Positions 44,961 through 53,464 of a stretch of DNA of 64,000 nt are shown one piece after another. Numbering within the stretch: position 1 is the first letter of the stretch; each line of letters opens with the position of its first letter. Made by a program: the position numbers and the translations under genes. Source of the stretch: Anditalea andensis. Lineage in GTDB: Bacteria > Bacteroidota > Bacteroidia > Cytophagales > Cyclobacteriaceae. The DNA lies in assembly GCF_000714815.1 (NCBI RefSeq), contig NZ_JMIH01000010.1:1-64000 (forward strand), given 5' to 3'. Below the pieces are notes generated by a model. It ran no database searches and was not told where the DNA came from. It was given only the letters and a program-made list of their open reading frames with translations.

Positions 44961-45869
44961 GTGAACGAACGTATTAAAAAAAATCTAATCCTGGCGGCCA
45001 AACTCACCGTTACCGGCCTGGCAATAGTGCTGGTATTCAATAAGGTAGATTTAAACGAAGTAGGAGAAACTATCCTAAAAGCCAGTCCAATTTATTTGTT
45101 TCTGGCGCTTTTACTGTTTTTCTTATCTAAGCTATTTGCAGCTGTTAGACTAAAATATTTTTTTACAGATATAGGGGTTATACTTACTTCACAATATAAT
45201 TTTAGGCTATATTTAATCGGCATGTTTCATAATTTATACTTACCTGGTGGCGTGGGAGGTGATGGGTATAAAGTATATATTTTACATCAGCAGAGTAAAA
45301 AACCGGTTAAGAAACTTATCAGCGCGGTTTTATTTGACAGAATCAACGGCCTGGTAGTATTGCTGTTTTTGGCCGTGCTGCTTTCTTTGATCAGCTCGAT
45401 CAGTTTCATATACGGTGAATATGACTGGGCTGTTTGGCTATTGTTATTTCTTATCTATCCGGTTTATGCAATTTTGGCAAAATGGCTTTTCCCTACCCTG
45501 CACAAGAGTCTGGTGGCTACCTCTTTTTATTCATTTATGACCCAGGGTATGCAGCTGGTATGCACCTATTTTTTGCTCTTGAGTCTTGGGGTGGATGAAA
45601 ATATAATGGCATATCAGGCATTGTTTATGATCGCTTCTATTTTGACCATTGTTCCGGTCACCTTCGGAGGAATAGGTGTACGGGAAATGGTTTTTATAGC
45701 CAGTTATCAGACATTGGGTCTCGATCGGGACATAGGGGTGAGCTTTAGTTTACTGTTTTTTGTAATTACGGCAATGATATCGTTCAGCGGGGCTTTCCTT
45801 TGGGAAAAACCTAAAGAAAACGGTGTGTTGGTAGATAAGGACAAGGAAGGTACGGTTAAATCCAGTTAA
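44961..45869 (+). CDS. YbhN/UPF0104-type integral membrane protein (flippase-like)
   Basis: The 302-residue protein has about eight membrane helices and belongs to the lysylphosphatidylglycerol synthase transmembrane-like group (UPF0104, AglD-like). The FHNLYLPGGVGGDGYKVYIL and LFDRINGLVVLL motifs are characteristic. Members flip or assist transport of glycolipids or polar lipids. The start is GTG at 44961; an ATG a few bases before is in another frame and hits a stop. The end overlaps the convergent FkbM gene by 14 bases. Confidence 0.88.
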   Translation: MNERIKKNLILAAKLTVTGLAIVLVFNKVDLNEVGETILKASPIYLFLALLLFFLSKLFAAVRLKYFFTDIGVILTSQYNFRLYLIGMFHNLYLPGGVGGDGYKVYILHQQSKKPVKKLISAVLFDRINGLVVLLFLAVLLSLISSISFIYGEYDWAVWLLLFLIYPVYAILAKWLFPTLHKSLVATSFYSFMTQGMQLVCTYFLLLSLGVDENIMAYQALFMIASILTIVPVTFGGIGVREMVFIASYQTLGLDRDIGVSFSLLFFVITAMISFSGAFLWEKPKENGVLVDKDKEGTVKSS

Positions 45870-46491
45870 GCTTAATGTTTTTAATTTTCAATTTATCGAT
45901 GGTTGCTTTGATGGCCGCCACCTTCTTATGATGTCCAGGGATTTTGGTTTCATGGGTTTCTACCAATATAAGCCCGATATTTTGATACGTTTTATTTTGG
46001 ATCATTTTTTCTAAAATATCTATTTCAGCACCTTCCACATCCATTTTCAAAATATCAACCCATCTATTAAGATTTGATATATAGCGGTCAAGGTCCACTG
46101 CTTCTACCTCAATGCTATTTAGGCTGTTTATATTTACTTTGTTTTTAACAATGGATGAACTGACGGTGTAAGCTGAATGGCTGTTTTGATGCTGTTCGGT
46201 ATGGAAGTACAATTTTGCTGTACAGTCCTCATCAGATACCGCTTTGTTATGACATGTGATATTCGGATTTCCTTCAAATCTATCAACAAGCAGCTTATAA
46301 GCCATCGGATCGGGTTCAAAGGCTATAATGGAGGCGTTTTTTGTAAGGAACAAAGCACAGATATCCCCAATATTTGCCCCGCAATCGATAATAAATGATG
46401 AGGAATCAATTTTTCTTAAAATAGGGATCAGCTTTACATAGCTGATCCAAAATGCCATTTTGTTTAATACTTTCCTTTTGATGAGGCTCAT
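45856..46491 (-). CDS. FkbM family methyltransferase
   Basis: The 211-residue SAM-dependent enzyme has the FkbM signature: IDCGANIGDICALF (SAM-binding glycine loop), AFEPDPMAYKLL, and VDILKMDVEGAEIDILEKM. It would methylate a sugar or glycolipid. It overlaps the YbhN gene by 14 bases at the convergent ends. In this neighbourhood it fits a surface glycan pathway. Confidence 0.88.
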   Translation of the reverse strand: MSLIKRKVLNKMAFWISYVKLIPILRKIDSSSFIIDCGANIGDICALFLTKNASIIAFEPDPMAYKLLVDRFEGNPNITCHNKAVSDEDCTAKLYFHTEQHQNSHSAYTVSSSIVKNKVNINSLNSIEVEAVDLDRYISNLNRWVDILKMDVEGAEIDILEKMIQNKTYQNIGLILVETHETKIPGHHKKVAAIKATIDKLKIKNIKLNWI

Positions 46492-46575
46492 ATCGATGAT
46501 GTATTGTTCTTAAGAATTTCTCATAACAACCTAACTGGTATACATCATGTTCAAGTAACCACTAGAATTGATGAA

Positions 46576-47550
46576 TTAAACCAAACGGTTTTCAGATAAT
46601 TTCTTTTTGTAAGTGTCTATCAAATTCATAAATTTTTTGGTTTCATTGTTTTCACAGAAATGCCCATAAAAAAATACAATAAAGTAGTATAGAACAGTAT
46701 GATGGAAGGGTTTGAATGGAATATCATCCTCTATATAATCGTAGAAACTATATATTTCCTCAAGGTATTTATCATAAAATTGCTCCTTATGAAAAATATA
46801 GAATGAAAGAAGAAGTCTTCCAAAATCCATTCCCATAGGATGCCAGCCTGCATTATCCCAGTCTACAACGACATTTCCATTAAAAACATTCTCCTCTTTT
46901 AAGTCTAGATGTTGAAAATACACAGGCATTGTTTTTCTGTATTCCTTAATAATGGCCATTTCCTGCCTGGAAAAAATTTTTAATTTTTTAATCCTTGCTT
47001 GGCCATCAACGATTTTTTCATAGGAAGTATGATCAGCCACCTTCCTTCTTTCTGTCCCTTTACATAATGAAAATGTGGCTTTTTTTAAGCTTTGATATTC
47101 CCTGCCGGAGTAAAGTGGCTGAAGGTCTAGGTATTCAAAAAGGAATGCAGTGAATTTCTCGCCAATGATAATGTCTTTGCAGCGGGGGATAGTGATATCT
47201 GTATTTTTAAGCCACTCTTTATGATTTTCATAAAAAGCAATATTTGCTCTGGCATCCTGCGAATCAGTATAAAAAATTTTTTCAAAAAGTCTTTTTTTAC
47301 GTTCTCCCAATATCCTATAGGGTTTTATCGTATGATGTCCTCTGCCTGCATATATAAATTCCTTGGAAGGATGTGACTTGCAGTAGGATAGATCGAGGGT
47401 ATAGTCAGCCCTGGAAAGGCAGAATTCGAATAGCGGATGTTGTTTTTGAATGCTGATAGTTCTCAACAGATCATTAAGGTCTGTTGGGGAAATATCATAT
47501 TTCATCAGCAACTTTAGAAAAAGTCCCGTTTTTTTAATTTTAGATAACAT
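46576..47550 (-). CDS. APH-fold phosphotransferase-like protein
   Basis: The 324-residue protein has the aminoglycoside/choline kinase catalytic motif: H214-L-D216 (HLDLKEEN, with N221) and D230-W-D232 as the second metal site. The N-terminal half lacks a clear Gly-rich loop, so nucleotide binding may be unusual. Lipopolysaccharide-type kinases share this form. It is 84 bases upstream of the FkbM gene on the same strand and is likely co-transcribed. Confidence 0.78.
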   Translation of the reverse strand: MLSKIKKTGLFLKLLMKYDISPTDLNDLLRTISIQKQHPLFEFCLSRADYTLDLSYCKSHPSKEFIYAGRGHHTIKPYRILGERKKRLFEKIFYTDSQDARANIAFYENHKEWLKNTDITIPRCKDIIIGEKFTAFLFEYLDLQPLYSGREYQSLKKATFSLCKGTERRKVADHTSYEKIVDGQARIKKLKIFSRQEMAIIKEYRKTMPVYFQHLDLKEENVFNGNVVVDWDNAGWHPMGMDFGRLLLSFYIFHKEQFYDKYLEEIYSFYDYIEDDIPFKPFHHTVLYYFIVFFYGHFCENNETKKFMNLIDTYKKKLSENRLV

Positions 47551-47885
47551 AATAGTGTTTTACTATAGGTATAAGGTAAAGAGCTTATAACTATTTTCAT
47601 GCCACTACTTAATGTTGAGCCTAAAAATATAATGGTTAATTCATACTGTATTAATAATTTGATAATTAGAAAACTGAAATTTTTTTATTCTCTTTATACT
47701 ATTCCTATTAATGATTTAATATGTGGACAGATTGTTTATTTATGAGAATTTTTTTCACTATTGGCGCCAGGTCTGTTAATAAAGAAAATGAAGCAACATT
47801 TCGGAACTATATCTGAATAAGATCAGCACTAGGTCATAGTATTGTCGTAAGAAGTACTGGAAAGGACATTAGTATGACTTATGTT
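47551..47885. other. AT-rich spacer between kinase and LprI-like gene
   Basis: About 335 bases with no gene or hairpin seen. It contains the promoter of the minus-strand kinase-FkbM unit. Confidence 0.4.
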
Positions 47886-48317
47886 TTACTGTACACCAGC
47901 ATCTGGCCCTGTCACAGTAGATGAAGTGCGCATTCTTACAGAGCCCAAACAAATGTCCCCTTCTTCTATCCCTGTTATCCATTTCTGCAGTGTCTCTACC
48001 CGTGTTTCTGTCAATTCCTTTTTATACAGTGCTTTACATGTATGGTGCATGGAGCCATAATAATTTTCTGGATAGTCGGGATACTTCATCTCCATTTCTG
48101 ATTCCCTGAATTGAAGCCAAAGGTGCTGGGATTTTTTCAGGTTGTTGATAAAAATTGTATCAGATTGATAATTCAACAAAACGGTTTGATATATTTCGTT
48201 CAGCAATGAATCTGAATGATCAAGCGCGGGGTGGGTCTCCTGTATCATTTTTTGCTGCGTCTGGGTGGAACAGCCTGTAAAGAGAAAGAGCATGATGAGA
48301 AGGTGAAATTTATACAT
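47886..48317 (-). CDS. LprI/DUF1311-like small lipoprotein
   Basis: The 143-residue lipoprotein (FTGC, C16) has an LDHSDSLLNEIYQTVLLNY start, then FINNLKKSQHLWLQFRESEMEMKY, the DUF1311/LprI lysozyme-inhibitor-type helical pattern. A C-terminal GDICLGSVRM completes it. LprI-type proteins can inhibit lysozyme, but activity here is inferred from family only. Confidence 0.78.
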   Translation of the reverse strand: MYKFHLLIMLFLFTGCSTQTQQKMIQETHPALDHSDSLLNEIYQTVLLNYQSDTIFINNLKKSQHLWLQFRESEMEMKYPDYPENYYGSMHHTCKALYKKELTETRVETLQKWITGIEEGDICLGSVRMRTSSTVTGPDAGVQ

Positions 48318-48503
48318 AGGAATTATATTTTAGTTGTAACAATAGGATAAAATATAAAATCATTTATCTGGCAAAGGTACATATGTGCCTGTTAAATAAA
48401 GAAATACTTGTGGGATTTAGGCATTGTCAAAATGGGGAGTTTAGGTCTGAATATTATTTATAGGCCATCAGGTATTTAAAATGTATACCCGTCCTACAGC
48501 GAG

Positions 48504-49685
48504 TTATACAAATAGGGTCTGCTTTAAATTAACTGCATATTTACTGATTGAAAACCTTTTTAAATAGGACATTCTTGCTTTTTTCTTCATTTTTGATTTT
48601 TCTGCCTCTCCCAGGCCCGTCCAGGTATTCAGTAAAGAAATAACTCCTGTCAGAGAATCAGGTGCTACTATACCTCCCCCAAAATGTTTTATCTCCCTCC
48701 AGATATTTACTTGATCTGAGATCAGTACCGGTTTTCCGCAGGCCAATGCTTCTACCACCGCTATTCCAAAATTTTCTTGGTGACTTGGTAGTATAAAAGC
48801 TTCACATCCATAAAAAGCGCCCCATTTTTCCTCATCTACCAGCATTCCAGGAATATATATATCGGAAGCTGTCCGTGGGTTAGATTTAATTAATTCTCTT
48901 ATTTTATGACCATAATGCGTATTTATTCCTGGTCCCGCTAATACCAGTTTGGGTAGTTTTCTGTTTAGTGCCAGTTGCTGATAGGCTTTTATCAATATAT
49001 CCACCCCTTTTTTTTCATGGATTCTACTGAGAAACAGCAGGTATGGTTCTCCTTTTAGACCTGGACATTTGGTAAAAAATGCATCAGTAAGGGCATAATG
49101 TTCTGAAGGTGGTTCCTCAATTCCATATCCTACGTTAATTTCAATTTTAGGATGATAGGATTTATAGGTGATCCGTGCCAGCATCAATTCTTCCTGGCAG
49201 GTAAACAATACGCCGTCAGCATCATTAACGGAAAAAGCTTCTATAATATTCCAATAAACCCATTTTCTTAGGGCTTTAATAACTTTTCCGTTGGATTTTA
49301 ACGAATAGGGATCCAACATCCCGTGAGGCATAATATAGATTTTGGGTATATTATCTGCCCCGGTTTTCTTTAGCTGGATGATCGCTTTATGTACGGCATA
49401 ACTGTGAAACTGCCATAAACCATGTATAATGACTACATCATAAAGATATAAATGCTGCATCAGCCATGGGATCAAGTAGGGATTATATGACCATGGGCTC
49501 CATACTGGTTTGAATGCATGTATGGTGAATTTGTCATTTTTTAAAAAATATGATTTGGGATCGTCTAGACAAAGTACTTCATTGGATACACCTATTTTTT
49601 TTAATTCTGGTATAGCGTTTCTTATACCTTGGCAGGGACCGCCCTTGATGGGGTCCATACTAGAGATAACCCGTAATATTCTCAT
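48504..49685 (-). CDS. GT4-type glycosyltransferase
   Basis: The 393-residue GT-B enzyme shows LFLSRIHEKKGVDILIKAY and, in the C-terminal domain, ENFGIAVVEALACGKPVLISD (E-x7-E motif). It has no signal or membrane helix, so it acts at the cytoplasmic face of the inner membrane in surface glycan or glycolipid synthesis. The donor and acceptor are unknown. It is a single gene in a loose glycan neighbourhood with the FkbM, APH-like and YbhN genes. Confidence 0.9.
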   Translation of the reverse strand: MRILRVISSMDPIKGGPCQGIRNAIPELKKIGVSNEVLCLDDPKSYFLKNDKFTIHAFKPVWSPWSYNPYLIPWLMQHLYLYDVVIIHGLWQFHSYAVHKAIIQLKKTGADNIPKIYIMPHGMLDPYSLKSNGKVIKALRKWVYWNIIEAFSVNDADGVLFTCQEELMLARITYKSYHPKIEINVGYGIEEPPSEHYALTDAFFTKCPGLKGEPYLLFLSRIHEKKGVDILIKAYQQLALNRKLPKLVLAGPGINTHYGHKIRELIKSNPRTASDIYIPGMLVDEEKWGAFYGCEAFILPSHQENFGIAVVEALACGKPVLISDQVNIWREIKHFGGGIVAPDSLTGVISLLNTWTGLGEAEKSKMKKKARMSYLKRFSISKYAVNLKQTLFV

Positions 49686-49927
49686 GTATCAAAATCGATG
49701 GTTCAAACTATTAATGGGTGTTTTCCATGTGAAAGGGAGACGCTTTTAGATTTGTAAATTTAACTTATTTATATCATGAGGGTGGTATTTGTCCATTTTA
49801 TATTTGTTATAAACAAAATCCCTGAAGGTGTTTGGCTTTGATTTCGCCCAATAGGCTATTTTTTCTCCCATTAGGAATACCTCCTAGTGTGTGAAAGCGG
49901 TTTTTTCCGTGTACCATTATATTAAAG

Positions 49928-50512
49928 CTAGCGGGGAAAAGATTTGGATTTTATAGCCCATTCTGCCACCCTTTTGCCAAGACCCTCTGCTTTCTTCAAA
50001 AATAATTCATGAACAGGCTTGCCTAAAAAATCCCCTTCTCCGGTGATGGCAGAAGCCCCAAAAGCGGCCTCAGTCTCTTCACCACCTATGACCACCATCC
50101 CATGAATCAGCATGCTCTGCAGGATATTGAGCATCACGATTTCCTCCCCTATAGAAAAGCCGCCCCCTGTAGTAAATGCTGCGCCGACCTTGTTTTTGAA
50201 CGGCCTTCCTTCAAATGGCCAGACATTGATGAATTCAAGGACGGGAGGGGCCACATTGGCATTATAAACCGGTGATCCTAAGATAATGGCATCTGCCTGT
50301 AATAGTTCTGCCTCAGTGATATCTTTGATGTCTAGGAGTATCACTTCCACTTCTTTGCTCGCAGCTCCTTTTGCTACTGCCTCTGCCATCTCCTGGGTTT
50401 TTCCGGTAGGGCTATAATATGCCACTAGGACAATAGGTGTAGACTGGCCCTTTATAATTTGGGAATAGGATAGAAGGATCAGTACAAATAAAACTTTTAG
50501 GGTGTTTTTCAT
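49928..50512 (-). CDS. exported flavodoxin-like protein
   Basis: The 194-residue protein starts with a clear signal peptide (MKNTLKVLFVLIL... ending near KG-Q). A flavodoxin/WrbA-like fold follows: VAYYSPTGKTQEMAEAV (FMN phosphate loop), GSPVYNANVAPPVLEFI, and FTTGGGFSIGEE. I chose the ATG at 50512 because the upstream start at 50578 adds a charged region before the signal sequence. Flavodoxins are normally cytoplasmic, so export is unusual. No redox partner gene is adjacent. Confidence 0.85.
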   Translation of the reverse strand: MKNTLKVLFVLILLSYSQIIKGQSTPIVLVAYYSPTGKTQEMAEAVAKGAASKEVEVILLDIKDITEAELLQADAIILGSPVYNANVAPPVLEFINVWPFEGRPFKNKVGAAFTTGGGFSIGEEIVMLNILQSMLIHGMVVIGGEETEAAFGASAITGEGDFLGKPVHELFLKKAEGLGKRVAEWAIKSKSFPR

Positions 50513-50836
50513 ACACTTGAAGATAGTGGGAAGATGGAACTTTGACAAGGTACGATAATCCTTTGAGGCCATATTCATTAAAATATGAATGGAGGCTGGT
50601 ACTCATCATCATCTGATTTCAATTTTTATCCCTTGAAGACCTATATCATTGGTGGACGACGAGCGATTTATTATATTTTATTTTAGCATTTATGAATATT
50701 GTAATATATTAGCTAAATCATGCTTAATCGATTTTGCATGCTAATAATGGGTGGGGTTAATTCTTGGCTCTAATATTTAGGTTTAAAAAATTTTACCGTG
50801 TGTGAGGCCAAAGCGTAAAGAAACCATGAAATAACA

Positions 50837-50856
50837 GTAGGGAAAGCATTCCCTAC
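50837..50856. promoter_or_regulatory. hairpin in the leader of the GH3 gene
   Basis: Perfect 8-bp stem GTAGGGAA/TTCCCTAC with loop AGCA, 112 bases upstream of the GH3 start. It lacks a T run and may be an operator or leader structure. Confidence 0.4.
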
Positions 50857-50968
50857 CATGGGATAGTATAGGTGCAAAGGTTTGTTTGAGCTATTTTAAA
50901 ATTACTTATTTTTAAAGGCTAGCAGCATTGTTTTAAAATTTGAGATTAAATACGTACATACAAATAAA

Positions 50969-53338
50969 ATGATTCTAAAGTATACATTCATAGGCTTAGT
51001 ATTTCTTATAGGTTTATTTACCAATGCCGCTGGTCAGCAGACAGGCCTTCCTTATCAGGATAAGACACTCGACACTGATACGCGCATCAATGATCTGATA
51101 GGTCGAATGACTTTGGAAGAAAAAGTGGGGCAGCTGTCTACTTTGTTGGGCTGGGAGATGTATGATAACAGTGGGGACTTGGCGACCTACAGCGAGGTAT
51201 TGGAAAAGGCTGTCCGGGAAAGGCATATAGGCTCTCTATGGGCTACCTTACGGGCAGACCCCTGGACGCAAAAGACCCTGGCTAACGGCCTGGACCCAGA
51301 ACAGGCAGCCCATGCTACCAATGCTATCCAGGAATTTGTCATCAACCATACAAGGCTGGGCATTCCCTTGATCTTAGCTGAAGAGGCGCCCCATGGACAT
51401 ATGGCCATAGGAGCCACGGTGTTTCCTACATCTATCGGACAGTCAAGCACCTGGAATCCGGAGTTGATCCGAGAAATGGCCAAAGTAATCGCCAAAGAAA
51501 CACGCCTGCAGGGTGGCCATATCGGCTATGGTCCTGTACTGGACCTGGCAAGGGAGCCCCGATGGTCCAGAGTGGAAGAGACATACGGAGAGGATCCTTA
51601 TCTTAACAGCCGTATGGGTATTGCCATGGTCACGGGCTTTCAGGGAAGTGATCTTATGTCGGGTGAAAACGTAGCTTCTACCCTGAAGCATTTTGCCGCT
51701 TATGGTGTGCCGGAAGGCGGCCACAATGGTTTTGGTCTTAGTGTAGGCTTGCGGGAACTTCACCAAAGTTACTTCCCTCCCTTTAGAGCAGCTATCCTTG
51801 CAGGGGCCAAATCCATCATGACCTCTTATAATTCTATAGATGGTATTCCCAGTACGGCAAATCCTTACCTATTCCGCAAAGTATTACGGGAGGACTGGGG
51901 ATTTAAAGGTTTTGTAGTGTCGGACCTGGGCAGCATCAGCGGTCTGAGAGGCAGCCATCGGGTGGCCGGTTCGGGAGAAGAAGCAGCTAGTTTGGCCATA
52001 CGTGCAGGTGTGGATGCCGACCTGGGCGGAAATGGTTTTGACCGTAACCTTATAGCTGCCGTGAAAAAAGGATGGGTAGGTTCAGCTATGCTCGATGAAG
52101 CGGTAGCCAATGTCTTAAGGTTAAAGTTTGAAATGGGGCTATTTGAGAATCCCTTCGTTGATCCAGAAAAAGCCAAAAGGGAGGTTCGAAAACCGGAACA
52201 TGTGCAGCTGGCCAGACAGGTTGCCCAGGCTTCTATTACTTTGCTTAAAAATGAGGGAAACCTTCTACCTTTAAACAAGGATATCCGCAAGGTAGCAGTC
52301 ATCGGCCCTAATGCGCACAATATTTATAACCAACTCGGCGATTACACTGCTCCCCAGCCTGAAAGTAATGTGGTGACTGTACTGGAAGGGCTACAACAGA
52401 AATTAGGAGTGGACAGGGTGGAATACGTAAAAGGAGTGGCGATCAGAGATACCACCGAGCAGGATATAGAGGCTGCTGTAGCTGCAGCAAGAGCTGCAGA
52501 AGTGGCTGTAGTGGTATTGGGGGGCAGCAGTGCCAGAGATTTTTCCATCCAGCATGAGGATACCGGGGCGGCACGGGTCAGCCAGTCAGAAAATGAGATC
52601 GTCAGTGATATGGAGAGCGGTGAAGGCTATGACCGGATGTCACTGGACCTAATGGGGCATCAATTGAAACTGTTACAGGCCATACAGGCTACCGGTACTC
52701 CTGTGGTTTTAGTGTTGATCAAAGGCAGGCCCCTTTTACTCAACTGGCCCGCTGGACATATCCCTTCTATCCTGGAGGCTTGGTATCCTGGGCAGGAAGG
52801 TGGCAATGCGATCGCAGATGTGCTGTTCGGAGACTATAATCCCGCAGGACGTTTACCTGTTTCCGTACCGCTTTCAGTGGGGCAGCTTCCGGTATATTAT
52901 AATTATAAGGTTCCCTCGAAACACGATTATGTGGAAGCCAGCGCTGAACCATTGTATGCTTTTGGCCATGGACTAAGTTATACGACCTTTGACTATCAAG
53001 ATCTTCAGGTAGAAGTCAAAGGTAATGCCCAAGATCCGGCCGTATCTGTACAGTTCACTGTTACCAACTCAGGGCAGATGGAAGGTGATGAAGTGGTGCA
53101 GCTTTATATCCGCGATTTGGTGAGTTCTACTGTCAGTCCGGTGAAGCAGCTGGTAAGGTTTGAGCGGGCTTCCATTCCAGTAGGGGAATCGAAAATCTTC
53201 TCCTTTATATTGGGCAAAGAAGATCTGCAGTTAATGGATATGGAAATGAACTGGGTGGTAGAACCAGGTGATTTTGAACTTATGGTAGGAGCCTCATCGA
53301 GGGATATCAGATTGAAAGAAAAGTTTGAATTAAGGTAA
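50969..53338 (+). CDS. GH3 family beta-glucosidase/glycosidase, secreted
   Basis: The 789-residue protein has a signal peptide (about 1-22). The GH3 N-terminal barrel (about 40-345) carries nucleophile D319 in GFVVSDLGS. The C-terminal sandwich (about 400-640) contains WYPGQEGGNAIADVLFGDYNPAGRLPVSVP, and a fibronectin-III-like domain follows (about 680-780). Family and length fit periplasmic BglX-like enzymes. Substrates vary (beta-glucosides, xylosides), so the exact one is open. It is the first gene of a GH3-GH92-GH29 run. A 9-bp hairpin lies between it and the GH92. Confidence 0.92.
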   Translation: MILKYTFIGLVFLIGLFTNAAGQQTGLPYQDKTLDTDTRINDLIGRMTLEEKVGQLSTLLGWEMYDNSGDLATYSEVLEKAVRERHIGSLWATLRADPWTQKTLANGLDPEQAAHATNAIQEFVINHTRLGIPLILAEEAPHGHMAIGATVFPTSIGQSSTWNPELIREMAKVIAKETRLQGGHIGYGPVLDLAREPRWSRVEETYGEDPYLNSRMGIAMVTGFQGSDLMSGENVASTLKHFAAYGVPEGGHNGFGLSVGLRELHQSYFPPFRAAILAGAKSIMTSYNSIDGIPSTANPYLFRKVLREDWGFKGFVVSDLGSISGLRGSHRVAGSGEEAASLAIRAGVDADLGGNGFDRNLIAAVKKGWVGSAMLDEAVANVLRLKFEMGLFENPFVDPEKAKREVRKPEHVQLARQVAQASITLLKNEGNLLPLNKDIRKVAVIGPNAHNIYNQLGDYTAPQPESNVVTVLEGLQQKLGVDRVEYVKGVAIRDTTEQDIEAAVAAARAAEVAVVVLGGSSARDFSIQHEDTGAARVSQSENEIVSDMESGEGYDRMSLDLMGHQLKLLQAIQATGTPVVLVLIKGRPLLLNWPAGHIPSILEAWYPGQEGGNAIADVLFGDYNPAGRLPVSVPLSVGQLPVYYNYKVPSKHDYVEASAEPLYAFGHGLSYTTFDYQDLQVEVKGNAQDPAVSVQFTVTNSGQMEGDEVVQLYIRDLVSSTVSPVKQLVRFERASIPVGESKIFSFILGKEDLQLMDMEMNWVVEPGDFELMVGASSRDIRLKEKFELR

Positions 53339-53398
53339 ATCTAGTATGGTAATCAATACGGCATTCTGATAAGCCTCCGATAGCGAGTTGATGGGGCA

Positions 53399-53422
53399 GC
53401 AGATAGGGGATATCCTATCTGC
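53399..53422 (+). promoter_or_regulatory. intercistronic hairpin between GH3 and GH92
   Basis: Perfect 9-bp stem GCAGATAGG/CCTATCTGC around GGATAT. It lies 61 bases after the GH3 stop and 42 bases before the chosen GH92 ATG. There is no T tract, so it is more likely an mRNA processing or stabilising element than a terminator. Confidence 0.45.
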
Positions 53423-53464
53423 ATGACGAAAGCCTGCCCTGATAATAAAAGCAATAATAAAATC

